A stretch of 64,000 nucleotides of DNA from Chrysopilus asiliformis. Taxonomy: Eukaryota > Arthropoda > Insecta > Diptera > Rhagionidae. The stretch covers positions 92,811,491 through 92,875,490 of the forward strand of contig OZ035961.1 of assembly GCA_964034945.1 (NCBI GenBank), read 5' to 3'. Positions 1-12,193 of this stretch are shown piece after piece. Below the pieces are notes generated by a model. It was given only the letters and a program-made list of their open reading frames with translations. It had not been told where the DNA came from and ran no database searches. Each line of letters begins with the position of its first letter. The first letter of the stretch is position 1. Position numbers and translations under genes: made by a program.

Positions 1-1170
1 GTACCCAGGTTCGGTACCCAGGTTCGGTACCCAGGTACGGTACCCAGGTTCGGTACCCAGGTTCGGTACCCAGGTTCGGTACCCAGGTTCGGTACCCAGG
101 TTCGGTACCCAGGTTCGGTACCCAGGTACCCAGGTTCGGTACCCAGGTACCCAGGTTCGGTACCCAGGTTCGGTACCCAGGTTCGGTACCTAGGTTCGGT
201 ACCCAGGTTCGGTACCTAGGTTCGGTACCCAGGTTCGGTACCCAGGTACGGTACCCAGGTACGGTACCCAGGTTCGGTACCCAGGTTCGGTACCCAGGTA
301 CGGTACCCAGGTTCGGTACCCAGGTACGGTACCCAGGTTCGGTACCCAGGTTCGGTACCCAGGTACCCAGGTTCGGTACCTAGGTTCGGTACCCAGGTTC
401 GGTACCCAGGTTCGGTACCCAGGTTCGGCACCCAGGTACGGTACCCAGGTACCCAGGTACGGTACCCAGGTTCGCTACCCAGGTTCGGTACCTAGGTTCG
501 GTACCCAGGTTCGGTACCCAGGTTCGGTACCCAGGTTCGGTACCCAGGTACCCAGGTTCGGTACCCAGGTACCCAGGTTCGGTACCCAGGTTCGGTACCC
601 AGGTTCGGTACCCAGGTTCGGTACCCAGGTTCGGTACCCAGGTTCGGTACTCAGATTCGGTACCCAGGTTCGGTACCCAGGTTCGGTACCGAGGTTCGGT
701 ACCCAGGTTCGGTACCCAGGTTCGGTACCCAGGTTCGGTACTCAGGTTCGGTACTCAGGTTCGGTACCCAGGTTCGGTACTCAGGTTCGGTACTCAGCTT
801 CGGTACTCAGGTTCGGTACCCAGGTTCGGTACTCAGGTTCGGTACTCAGGTTCGGTACCCAGGTTCGGTACCCAGGTACGGTATCCAGGTACGGTACCCA
901 GGTACGGTACCCAGGTACGGTACCCAGGTTCGGTACCCAGGTTCGGTACCCAGGTTCGGTACCCAGGTTCGGTACCCAGGTTCGGTACCCAGGTTCGGTA
1001 CCCAGGTTCGGTACCCAGGTTCGGTACCCAGGTTCGGTACCCAGGTTCGGTACCCAGGTTCGGTGCCCAGGTTCGGTGCCCAGGTTCGGTGCCCAGGTTC
1101 GGTACCCAGGTATGGTACCCAGGTTCGGTACCCAGGGTCGGTACCCAGGTTCGGTACCCAGGTACGGTAC
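1..1170. repeat. 13-bp minisatellite array, runs off the left edge
   Basis: Near-perfect tandem array of the 13-bp unit GTACCCAGGTTCG, about 90 units here and continuing beyond base 1. Variants include GTACCCAGGTACG, shortened 8-bp units (GTACCCAG), units with CCTAGG, and a cluster with GTACTCAG around 640-870. Each unit boundary makes the palindrome GGTACC. Because 13 is not a multiple of 3, every frame has a 39-bp (13-residue) period, so the long open frames here are artefacts of periodicity and not genes. Confidence 0.97.
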
Positions 1171-1623
1171 TAGGGATGTCAAATTTTTGAAAAAAACGGT
1201 TTTCGGTTAAACCGGTTTTTAAGACTTCGGTTTAAACCGGGCCGGTTTAACCGGGTCCACATAACCGGTTATTAAAACACCGAAAAACCGTTTTGTTGAA
1301 ATTGGGTAGGTTAGGCCTTATACGCAACAAATACAATATAATACAAACAAAAGACGTGAAGTGCCATTAAGAGCCCATAAATGGCACAATATAATATTGT
1401 ATTTGGTTTAGAGTGCCTAAAAAGAAGTGTTTCTAACAAATCAGTTGCACGAAAATTAGTTTAGAACTATTTTTCCGTACAAAAAAGGATCGGTTTTTTG
1501 AACGGTTATTGGCTTTAAAAAAACACCGGCTATAACCGTGCAAAAAAAACACCGAAAAAAACGGGTAACCGAAGCAAAAACACCGGGTAACCGATTTAAC
1601 CGGTTCTTTTTTTGACATCCCTA
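1171..1623. mobile_element. MITE with TAGGGATGTCAAA ends, at the minisatellite border
   Basis: The left end TAGGGATGTCAAA and right end TTTGACATCCCTA are perfect inverted repeats. The subterminal regions carry many copies of ACCGGTT and AACCGG on both sides, like the transposase-binding repeats of hAT and Tc1/mariner elements. If TA is a target duplication, the element proper is GGGATGTC...GACATCCC. No 8-bp duplication is visible. About 450 bp with no coding content. The left end abuts the minisatellite exactly; the right flank is unrelated. Confidence 0.8.
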
Positions 1624-1968
1624 GTCTGCATGGCAAACAGTGCATTCAACAGAAGAAATATATTAGGGGAACGAATTGTATAACATTATGTTGATTTGGC
1701 AAGGCGAATTGCCAATAAAATATGTGAGTGTATGAAGATATACTTCTTTGCGCTGATTGATGCGATTTGGAAAAACCTTTTAATTCAGATGGACTGAAGT
1801 ATGAAGCAAAAAAAAATTAAAGGTTTCTTTTAAATTAAAAAGTACAATAATATTGTCAAAAATAATAGCGTTGAACGGCAAATATTCAAAATGCGGAAAT
1901 TTTTCATTCTACAGAATGCAACATCCTTCGAAATTTTGCGATTTTGCATCGTATATCGAGGTCTTGCA
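1624..1968. other. AT-rich intergenic DNA
   Basis: About 345 bp between the MITE and the first family A element. No gene, RNA or repeat recognised. Confidence 0.5.
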
Positions 1969-2537
1969 TTTTTATACCCGTATTGTGAAACCAAAGGGTA
2001 TATTAACTTTGCCTTACCGTTTGTAACGCCAAAACCCCGACATCACACAAAAGAATGAATTACACCATTGTGTTTAGAATGATGAAAGAAGTTGAATTTA
2101 GCATGTCCGTCCGTCTGTCCGTCCGTCTGTCTGTCTGTCCGTCCATCTGTGGCGCGGATTGCGGGCGCACGGATTGAGCTACAGACTTGAAATTTGGCAC
2201 AGATCCGTTTTTCGTAAAATGCGAGGCTAAGTTCGTTAATGGTCAAAAATGGACCATTAGGGGGGGTACCCCCCATACGAACGAAAACGTTTTTTGTGAA
2301 TATCTCAAAAACGGTGCATCTTATCAAAAAAGTGCAAAAACAAAAGTTGTTTAGGACATGATTCTACATTAAAGTTCCATACATCAAAATCCAATTGGAA
2401 CTAGTTTTAAAACAATCTTATTGGAAAGTTTGACTTCAAAGTGGAATTTTGATACAACTGTTTGACGTTCACTTAAATCACCATACGGGTTTTCAATAAT
2501 TGCCAGATTGGCAATTATAGCTTTTGTTATGTTTTTT
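1969..2537 (+). mobile_element. Family A (DINE-1/Helentron-like) copy 1
   Basis: Starts with poly-T plus ATACCCGTATTGTGAAACC, followed by AAAGGGTATATT. A (GTCC/GTCT)n core lies at about 2105-2148, then the conserved block GGCGCGGATTGCGGGCGCAC. Near the 3' end is CACCATACGGGT, the inverse of the 5' ACCCGTATGGTG, then the hairpin ATTGCCAGATTGGCAAT and a tail CTTTTGTTATGTTTTTTT. Subterminal inverted repeats, a GTCY microsatellite core and a 3' hairpin are the hallmarks described for DINE-1/Helentron elements. Non-coding; open frames through the core are accidental. Confidence 0.85.
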
Positions 2538-2539
2538 TG

Positions 2540-4300
2540 ATTGTTTTATGTTACATTGTAGAAATTATACATCAGAAAATTCTGAATTATACCGAAATTT
2601 AGAAGATATTCAAAGTTCCAAAATTTTAAAATTAAAAAAGAAATTTGATTCTTTTTTTTGTGTACATCACCTCTAAGAACAAAACATTGATTGTCATATA
2701 TCGAAACGTCTTATATGAAGGGATGCCTTTCTTAAACTACATTTAGGGGTCATAAAGTACGTCACAGGGTCAGGGGGTATGCGATAAATTTCATAAAAAA
2801 ATGCGAAAAAGTCTGACGAGGAGAGTGTGAAAAGTCAAACATTAACGTGACGTATTATCTCCATCTCCCACAAATATTCACAGGCCAGAGGGTATTTTTA
2901 TAAAATAAGGATATTTTTAAGGAAAATTGTCTAAAAATAGCAAAGTGTTAAGTTTGCGTGTGCAACAATGTTATTTAGGAGCATCACAACATGTTTTTTT
3001 TCAACAAATTAATAATTAATAGTAGGCCAGTTGGGAACGTTTATTTTTATTGGGCAACAGTTATTGTTCGGTTTTAAAAATTTCCAAAAAAAAAGAGACT
3101 AACAATATTTTCCGCAACTGAACTATTGAAGAAATGAAATGGTTTAATGGGTCTAATTGAAGCGTTTATTGTATATGTGAAGTTTTCAGTATAGTCCAAA
3201 AAAAAAGCCTCCAAGACGATTACTATTTTTATACATCATTTAATATTATTGATTGAACTATTAAGGACTGGTGTGTAATTTTGATAAGTAACGGTTCGAC
3301 CAATCATATCATTCCCAATAAGCCCCAGTTGGATATGTATTTTTCGTGATACTAAAATTTATACATACTTAATGATTTTTACACGATTGATAGAGTCACA
3401 TTTTTGGTGTCATAGAGACTTGAAGGAGCAAAAGTCCATGGTAGCTCATTAGAACAATAGAAATTATTCATTTATGACTAATGATATGACATTTTTTGTA
3501 AGTTTTTATTCTTTATTGTGAGTTGACTAATGCAGGAGTTCGGATATGTACGTTGAATATGGTTTGAATATGAGACATTTTATTGGTGATAGTGTCAATT
3601 TACCTATTTCCTATATAATATTGTATTAAATCGTATCACCAATCGATTTTTTCTTCATTTTTATAATTGACGTATTTAACCTTAAAAGAAATAAATTATA
3701 TTAGTATGCCAACATTTTTTATTGAGTTTTTTTTCGAATTTCTGGGAACATGAAAGTGATTCAATCAAATTGTCTTAGCTAGGCTTATTAAAAGTCCGAT
3801 TTTTTAATCAAAATTTACCGTTTATTTATGTCTATCAATTGTTGTTTTAAATAGAACTCATTTCTAAAGTAAATTACTAGAATATTTGAAACACTCCTAT
3901 ATGAAATTTTCAATAGGGTTTTTGATCAAAATTGCAATTGAAGAATTTAAAATATTATAGACTAAAACTTTTTAAGACGATTTTGATTTGCAAAATGATG
4001 CATTTTAGGTGTAGAGTATAATTCAGTCAATATTAGTATAACGACATGCCTCAATTTAAGACGCCTCGCTATAAAACACTTCTATATACGACGCTAAATT
4101 CCTAAAAAAAATTCTTTGAAATTTTCAAAACCTATTTAAAGTTTTGAACTTAAATTTATTCTAAATTTTACTATTCAGAATTTTTGTTATGTACGAAATA
4201 CATACATAAAAAACGATAATAAAATACAAGTCCTCGATTCAATATGAGACGCAAATCACTAAGTTTTGCCCGCCCAAAAACGTCGTAAATCGAGGGATGC
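2540..4300. other. AT-rich intergenic DNA, no gene recognised
   Basis: Very AT-rich with stop codons in all frames. Near 2745-2870 there is a degenerate match to a dispersed repeat whose ends contain ACGTCACA and GTGACGTATT (related sequence at 7150, 25550 and 47110). Otherwise nothing. Confidence 0.5.
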
Positions 4301-4309
4301 TAGTATAAA

Positions 4310-4640
4310 ACGATTTATCCTGACTGGCTCATGAACTTCCAGCCCAATCCTTGGAGCTAGAAACTTGAAATTTTCACAGTATGTTACTTCCATGATATAC
4401 GCACCCCCACTAAGAAGGGGGTTTCGAAATTTTACCCCTGAGGGGGTAAACGGGGGTTGGATAGGTTTGATTTTTTTTAATGATTTTAGCACAAATCCTG
4501 GAAGTTAAAAGGTAGAAAATCCCATTTTGGGTTTTGGAGTTGCTGATCACGAATCTGATGTTGGAATTTCAAAATCCAGGATGGAAAGTCCTGACAAGAT
4601 ATAGTTTTTTTCTCAAAAGTTCCTGACTTATTTCTGTTTT
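4310..4640 (-). repeat. Degenerate family C-like repeat
   Basis: Contains GCTGATCACGAATC and a weak match to the 'GGAATTTCAAAATtc...GGAaAGTCCTG' text that recurs in the family C units at 40.9-41.4 kb and 60.7-61.0 kb. Ends are not defined. It lies just 3' of the BED/hAT-like gene. Confidence 0.45.
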
Positions 4641-4812
4641 TTTTTGGTGCGAAAAAAAAACTTTTACAAAAGACTTTAATACAACGACGGTTGTGCAGGC
4701 TATTATAATTATATAAACGGTTCAATTTGGACTCAAAAACGAGTAAAAAGATTTATTTTCATATTTTCTAAGCAAAACTGTACAAAAAAGAGAAAAAAAA
4801 ATCATCGTATTC

Positions 4813-6653
4813 CTACAAATGATTCACTTTATTGATCTCATCGAACTGAAAATATAAATACGAATGTAAATACTTTTTGGTGTCCTCTTTGGACAGAGAA
4901 TTTCTTATATTTGAATAAACCATTGGCCAATTTGTTTGTTCGTGTATGTATGCACATGACGCTGGAATCTTTAGTAACTGTAATGCTTTCGAGGCGAATT
5001 TTGGATATTTCAATTCAGCAGTTCGCCAAAAAACAATCGGATCAGATGAAATTTTTTCCCTCAATGTTGCAAAGAATTCTTCGTTGTCTCGAAATTGTAC
5101 CCAGAGATCGTAATCATCTTTATCCAGGTTTTGTTCAAAGAACTTGTTAACCTGATCGATTTGTTCTGGCGTCATTTTCTTTGTGTCGCTAAACGGATCC
5201 ACACAAATAGCAGCAAGTGAAGGGATATTTATAATCATCTGATCGTATTTGTTTGTGGGTAGAGTTTCCCAATCGAAGTTCGATTGTAGATCCAACCATA
5301 ACTCAATTGATTTTGCTACGGTGCAATTCGTATTCTTAAGTTTAGTTTGTAGGGAACAAACTCGACCAATAAATCCTGTCTTATTTCTGATATCTGCAAA
5401 GAAGTTATCACTCAAGCTCATATGCGGTGATAGGGTTTTCAAGCGCGAACAGAAAATCTTGTCTGCTAAACTTCGTAAATGGTTTCTATTTGTTGATATG
5501 TAGTTTAGGAATTCCAGCAATAAATCAACATCATCCATCCACTTTAAAGGTTTATTAGAGACTATCTTGTCACTTCTTTCCTCTAAACTGTCAATAGTCC
5601 GATATTGTAGTTCGTCAAGATTTCGTAGCGTATTAATAAAAGTACTATTGAGCGAAATTTCATTTTGCCAATCAATAGCCAACATGTTGATTGCATGGAT
5701 ATGAGAATAAAAATGCCAAATGCCAAGTATTCTTGCTATTTTTGAAATATGCGCTGAATATTCTGAAACGACTGCGTATATCTTTGATCCGAATCTGTTG
5801 TTTGCCATCTGAATGGACTGTTCAACAATTTTCAGTAGTTCACCAAACGTCTCAAATGGATCGTTGTATTCCCAGACATTTAAAACATACCAAAAAGGCT
5901 CGTCGTATAGAATTGTTACCATCACTTTGATGTTTTTTTCCAAATCCACCCATTCATCGATTAGTAGTACGGATTCAGAATTATTATCCTTTTTGTTGTT
6001 GCAACTTCGGTACACGCCGTCTAGCAAAGTATCGATCAGATACTTCTGGATAGGAATTGTGTAATTTGGCTGAAGTTTTCCTATGAAATTCGTGAAGTGG
6101 GGGGACTTAGCAAGACTAAATGGTAAACCATTGCTGATTAAAAACTTGATAAACATAAGATCAGCACGATCCAATGCTACCTCTATTTGATTGTTTTTAA
6201 TAGTCAAGGCTTGTTGGGGTGCTTCCAACCCGTCGCCCACTTCCATATCGTCGTCTAATTCCATATTTTCATCTACTATCGATTCGTCTTTAATCTTTAT
6301 TCTATCATTCTGTGCAGATTGAAGGGCCTAAAATATCAGTAGTTCTTTAAATTCAATTATATAAACCAAAAAGACATTCTCACTCACCAGTCCCAAAGTT
6401 GTAGTGCTTGGGAATTTGAACGAATGCTGGGCTTCATTTGTGATTTGTTGAACGCATAGTTCACTGAAAATTGTAATTTTAATACAGTATTGCAGCAAAA
6501 TTCGAATCCGAATTACTTGTGCCTTTGCAGTCGTCTACTCGCCGTATTTCTAAATGTTCGTTGGCATCTTTTGCACTTTGCATAGTTTCGCCCGATTTCA
6601 TCTTTTAATAATATGAAATCGTTTTTAAACAAAAAATTTTGTGGCCGACCCAT
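4813..6653 (-). CDS. BED-finger, hAT-transposase-derived protein (three exons, probably domesticated)
   Basis: Inferred exons on the minus strand are 6653-6517, 6463-6388 and 6327-4813, with GT/AG junctions that keep the frame and give 575 aa. Exon 1 encodes a BED zinc finger (CKRCQRTF...). Its last ligand is completed only after splicing into exon 2 (H-N-E-L-C, H-x3-C), which strongly supports that intron. Exon 3 carries a DUF659/RNase-H-like segment (LLIDEWVD), a helical middle and a C-terminal hAT dimerisation-like stretch (ASKALQLLKIPASCAYIHE). In active hAT transposases the second core motif is usually T-D-N-A and the dimer motif P-A-T-S-A; here they read VVSEYSAH and PASCAYIHE, so catalysis is unlikely. 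No flanking terminal inverted repeats were seen. Introns plus an intact frame with lost catalytic motifs suggest a host gene, possibly DNA-binding. The start is the methionine of MGRPQNF; an in-frame ATG at 6710 is an alternative. Confidence 0.75.
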
Positions 6654-6719
6654 TTGTTTACACAAACTTCCAGTTGTTCTTGGCACAGCACAGAATCCAA
6701 TTGAAATCAAGTTGACAAA

Positions 6720-8890
6720 ATTCGAGGCAAGTTAGTATTTTACTACTTTTAATTCTGCACGAATCATAGAAATCTTAAGAATAAATTGAGTAAATTGCAG
6801 GTAAAGTTTTAAAAAAACATTTGATAATAACAACACAACTGAGGAAAAAAAAAACATAACCTCAAATAACAAAATTTTTAACGAAAACTTTGACAGTATA
6901 TTCATTCGTTCAGTTCTAGAGAGCCTGGGTAATGTAGAAACCAACAAAAAAATTGAATTTGGCGGCTATTTTTAAAATGGGTGAATCGAAATCTTTTTAA
7001 ATGTTTTAATAACCTGCATTTGTAAAAAGTTTTATGAAAACAGGGAACATTCAACGTTTTTTTGGTTATTTCAGTAAAATATGTGAACAAGGATACTTTT
7101 TCAAGAAATTTGCGTTTTTTTAAAGGTTGTTTTTAGCATGGGTTGTCTAAAAATTACGTCACATATTTAGGGGGACGAAGGGAAACCGTAGCATTGCGGC
7201 GGTATTAATGGTGTGGGGTCTCCAGACATTCTAAGGGTCTAGGCGCAAGTAAAAATTAGGCCTCATGACAAATTACTGACCGAAAAGGTAAAAATTACAG
7301 TCACGTATTTTTTTTTGACGCGGGTAAAGTAAATCCGGCTTTGCAAAAAAAGTGAATTAATCAACTGACTTAGAACAAAAGAATTTTGTTTTTCAAGTTT
7401 TTACAGATTTAACAATCTTCAACTTCTTGTTGGTTGGTTATACATACTAATTAAAAATTTACTAAACTTTGATCTTAAAGTCATTACCCATTGCAAATTC
7501 TTGCGTCAATAATTCGTTTATTATTCGTACAGTTTGCTTTTCAAAGATGTTATGTTGACAGAATTTTAATGAGCTCAATTTAAATTGAATAATAATATCA
7601 ATTGACTGACGTAAAAACTTTTGAAAGAGTATCGTCATTTCTTGATTTGCGGAAATCCATTTAGTTTAATACTGTTTTATGTATAAAAAATGTTGTCAAG
7701 AAAAAATAAATTCAGCCGTTTAAAAAAAAGTAAAAAAAAAAATCTTTCCATCAAATTAGAGTTTCTTTGTAAAAAAAAGAATTGATTTCCAATTAAAATA
7801 TCTTACCTTTAATAAACTTTCTTAAAAAAATTTTAAACGTTCAAATTTCTAAGTTTAAATTCAAAAGAATTTCGTTTGCCTTTCACTTTCCTCGCAACAA
7901 GATCAAGGTAAACGCTAAGGTATGATGACTTTACAAAATGATCTTGACTTTTCTTCATAATCTCAATTATCTATAGACACGTAAAAAATGTAGCAAAGTT
8001 GTTAATTAAAGTGAGCTTTCTAGAATAACAACCTCAGTTGCAATCAAGGTTGTCCGTCCGTCGTATTTTTACATAATTGATAGTTGATTCTTAAGATTTT
8101 GCTGTTGAAACTCTATACCTACTCTAAATCGATCAACATTTTGTGCAAAAAATCGAATACTGTTATTAAAGCAATTAAGTAGTAAAACAGAAAAAAACAA
8201 TATTGTATTTTTCGAATATACTTTTATTTAAGTCTGAATAGAGATTCTAGCTACATATTGGTATCACAAAACCCTTCAATTTCGGAAAATAATCACTTTA
8301 CGTATAGAGTAGTTGGACCGAAATTAATGAAGGAACATCAAGTATTATACAGTAATAAAAAATTATAATAGTAAAATTATATAATGAATTAATTAATGAA
8401 GACTAAAACATTCCAATATGAAACGTTTTCTTGTTTTTTTTAATGGATAAAACTAGTTAATACTTAAACGTAAATTTCACTCAAATTAAAAATGATTCAG
8501 TACTGTTTGTTCTTTGTTTGTCTCGTCTTAAAATTTCGATTACCTACATTAAAACTATCTTTTGCAGTTTGCGTAAAAAACAGACGATCCTCGACTGGAA
8601 ATGTCAGCGAATTCACGTTTCGGTGCACACAATCTTTTCGATGGTTCGCTATTGCGTTTTCTATAAAATTGAAAAAAAAAAGAATTCCAAAAACTGGATT
8701 TAAAATCAATAAAATGTTTCAATTACCCTCTGGAAGGCATCTGCATAATTTCGACAACAACTGATTTCACATAAAGGTGATCATTGCACCAAAAAAGGCA
8801 AAGCGATCGTGGCTCCAGGACATTCATATCATGGGACCAACTTAATTCCACCTACATTCAAAATTCAATTTTCATTGGAAAACCCTGCAG
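6720..8890. other. AT-rich intergenic DNA, no gene recognised
   Basis: Lies between the 5' end of the BED/hAT-like gene and the 3' end of the lipase gene. Around 7138-7170 there is one end of the dispersed repeat TTGTCTAAAAATTACGTCAC. Short open frames near 8490-8760 overlap on both strands and match nothing. The lipase 3' UTR should lie at the right edge. Confidence 0.5.
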
Positions 8891-8897
8891 TTGAATT

Positions 8898-10797
8898 TCA
8901 AAAAACTAAAACCTTTCGAATGTGATCGCCAAGATCATGGGGGTTAGTGATTACCACTTGATATTTAGAGCCATGCTCCAACTTTGCTGTACCCCTCGGT
9001 GTTAAATCGATTCCTCGGAGTGCACCACGATCGGAAAAAACTGACGCTGTTAAATATCCTTGAACCCAAGGCTCTGCCGATCTGGGCCTTGCTAACTCCA
9101 GTGTGAATCTGTAATGACGCTCTAACACAAAAAAGTTTTAATAATTTCAGTTTCATTTAAAAGCTATATTATTTCGAGGTTGAGCAAACATACGACAAAA
9201 TGGATAGTCCCTTCCGGTTGCCAGGAAGTATTTTCCTGATTGTGGCGCCTCCAATTCTGTTTCGGTTGAAATCTCATTCTCTGAGGAATTTGTGCCGGTG
9301 CCAAGGATAGAAGCTTGATATCCCATAAAAGCGCAATTTCCAGGAGTGCATTTAAAACATCTTCCGGCGAGGAAATGCTGATATGATGGGCAACGGTGAC
9401 CTTTGAAAATAAATAATTAAAATTGTTAAGAATAATTGGCTAAGGTAGATTGTACAAAAAAAGTGGTATTTTAAATAATCTAGAGAAGCTCTTCCGTTAA
9501 AACGTTTTCAGTTAAAAAAAACTACGAGTTTTCTGGGCAAAAAAATCAGTTGAGTAGTTTCCAAGTTCAGTGCATTTATACAGTCTTCACCGTGACAGGA
9601 ATGTGATTTTTTTTAAAACTTACCAATATAAGGACATTTTCCATTAATACTATCGATAAACAGTTTAATAGCTCTGACATGATTACAAGCAAGAAGCACT
9701 CGTGATGCTTCTTCGATTCCATCTTTAATTAAAGTCAATGGAATTAATGTGCCACCTTCTTGGGAAATAGCACATCCTGGCTGCTCTTTTCCGTTATTCG
9801 GGTAAAAATCTACGTGACCGCATGGTTGCGACATTCCGTATCCTGGCATTTCCAATAAGAAGAAACTTCTCCCATCTGTGTGGATAACGTCAACGAAATT
9901 CGCGTCGGAAGGATCTAATCGGACGGTGGGACCCATTCCCTGAAAATAGGGTTCAGCAGGATCAAGGCCTGTTATTCTGCCGATTCCAGGAACTCTCTCA
10001 GCGGCATAGCCCGCCGTGTGAGCCCCTAGCGAATGGCCAATCATGTGAACATCCTCCGGAACAAGACCGTGATTCTGCAAGGCTTTGATTAGGTGAGCAA
10101 GTTCCAATCCGACTAGGCGAGTATTTGCAGTGGCCTTTGGAAATATGGATTATTATTTGTTAACGGTTACACGGATTGCATGTAAATTACTTGTGTGTAC
10201 AGTGGTAGCGATCCTCCAGCCCAATCAACTATGATTACATTCAACTTGCCTCTGGCTATGAGTTCATCTCGCATTTCCGAGACCCAATTCGATAAAGGTG
10301 TGTCTATGAATCCATGGATTATAAATGTTGTCTTCCAAATGGGATTGAAGTGAGAGTTCTCAATGCTGGCCTTGTCATTCGCGACTATGACTTCTCCATC
10401 GGAAGGATTTTCTTCAGTGTAAAGGATAAATCTTGTGTTGATTACACTGCGGGGCAGAGGAAACACATTGAATGGTCGATGGATTAAATGATACCATTCT
10501 CGTGTTATGTTCAAACATCCTATTTCTCCATAGCATCGGGTTTCATTTTCAACTGTAATTTTAAATTTTTCATATGTAGTAAATGTTTTAGTATTTTTTT
10601 CGAAATTTGGCTGCTTTTAAAGGAAGTTGTGTAGAAATAAAATCTGACTTACATGGCAACCAAGGCAAATTAACATCGATAGGAATTCGGTCAGCGCGGG
10701 CCCAGCTTAAGGCAACGTCCAGAGGTCCTGCTGACGTCCGACTGATAATATCCAAATAAAAAATTATCAAAATGGCGCTAGCACCAAATTTATCCAT
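8898..10797 (-). CDS. Secreted pancreatic-type lipase (five exons)
   Basis: Coding exons on the minus strand are 10797-10653, 10552-10191, 10134-9624, 9400-9194 and 9121-8898, with in-phase GT/AG junctions, giving 482 aa. Residues 1 to about 24 form a signal peptide (hydrophobic ILIIFYL core). The alpha/beta-hydrolase domain has the nucleophile elbow GHSLG (Ser about 204), acid in GLDPAEP (Asp about 227) and histidine in CNHVRA (His about 321), the usual lipase triad and spacing. Cysteines in CYGEIGCLN and GRCFKCTPGNC match conserved disulfides. The last exon encodes a PLAT-like beta-sandwich (HYRFTLELARP...WVQGYL). Likely hydrolyses acylglycerols or phospholipids outside the cell, e.g. in gut or haemolymph; substrate is not readable. 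An acceptor AG just before 10809 implies an upstream 5' UTR exon, not located. Introns of 56 to 223 bp fit a dipteran. Confidence 0.93.
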
Positions 10798-10809
10798 AAT
10801 TTTGTCGAC

Positions 10810-12005
10810 CTGTAAACGAAATGAAGCAATACTTTTATAAAATTTAGTCAAATTAAGTTTAAAATGTTTTTTTTAATTAAGTTTAAAATGTGAAAAAGAT
10901 AAATGGTATCTTTAAAAAAACAGGTACAGTTCAGCAAAAAGTGTTATGTAGAAAATAAAATTTGATTTAGATTAAAATCAAGGAAAACAATTAATAATGT
11001 GCAAAAAATTAATGATTTTGAAAAAAATCAATGATTCTAACTGTTTTAAACAGAATTCGGTGCAGTTATTTAAAGATACACACCCCCAACAAAAAATTAA
11101 CTTAATTATTTGCGTTTTGTACGTTTTAGAAATAGTCGCAACGGAAATTGGAAATAAAAAAAACAATAGAGATACGTCGCAGGCCACATTTCTTGGGATA
11201 TGGCACCTTTTTGGGGAAATTTGTTGCGAAAATCTGCCGCAGGCGAAAAAAAATGTACTTTGAAGCAACCTCTATGCAATGGGCGGTTTTTATTTAAATG
11301 CTTCTAACCTGCCTACCGGTAAACATTTCTGTATGACAGATTAATGAAACTCATAGGGTTGATTCCTAATTACGTATTAATTTAACGTGGCAAATATTAA
11401 AAATGTGGGAATAGCCAATGAAAATGTGGAATACCAATAAATTCTATTTAAAATGATGAAACCAATTGCATATTTTACAAGTAGATTCGATTTACCTGTT
11501 CGTGTATCTAAATCTAAATGCATTTCTTAAAGTCCATTCAACAGTAAATTGCGGTTTGCTGTTTTAAGCCACATAGTTTACGCATTCTGCGTGCCTGATG
11601 GAATTTATTAGTAACTCAATGTTTGTTTGGCAATCATTGATTTTATTGTTGCATAAAAATATAATTTTATAGTATCACGAAAATAATAATAACAATTTAT
11701 CAATAAGACGTGTTAAAAAAAGTTTCAATAGAAAACAATTAAAAGCAAAATAAAATCTTTAGAACACAAGACTTTTGCGTAAACGAAATGAAAAATTTTG
11801 CCTAAAGTAGATAAATTATGTTTCAAGCCTACATACAATCTAATGATTTCATGTTGCCATTTTTTATACGAAAGATTTCAGAATTTTAGGAATAATTGTC
11901 GTTTAAGATGCATTTTATCATAAACATAATGAATGTTATTTACGTGTATCTTCCTATTTGATAATATTGTGAAAATTGAAATTGATGTGACATGTAATCT
12001 AAAAA
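10810..12005. other. Upstream region of the lipase gene, AT-rich
   Basis: Expected to hold the lipase 5' UTR exon and promoter, but neither can be fixed. A direct duplication of AATTAAGTTTAAAATG occurs at about 10850-10890. Open frames near 11000-11270 on both strands overlap and look like chance. Confidence 0.4.
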
Positions 12006-12193
12006 ATATCAACTGTGATTAACCCAAAACTTTCCTCTGCAATATTTAATTTAGGAAAAAATATGTAAAAAATAATATTTTTTCAAATATCTCGAGAACT
12101 GTTAAAGATACGTAAAAACCGTTAAAAGAAAAAAATCAGGAAGTTTTATTTTCTTTGATTTTGGTTACATGCATTTTTTCTGAAAAGCACATA

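Noticed and set aside
781..1182. 133-codon frame in the minisatellite, and a similar frame at 216-431
   Set aside because: The 13-bp unit gives a 13-residue periodic peptide in every frame; there is no independent evidence of coding.
4813..6653. Active hAT transposon
   Set aside because: No flanking TIRs or 8-bp duplication seen, catalytic motifs changed, and introns present; a host gene is the better reading.
11000..11270. Overlapping 88- and 96-codon frames on both strands
   Set aside because: No motif, AT-driven, no splice sites; treated as chance frames upstream of the lipase gene.
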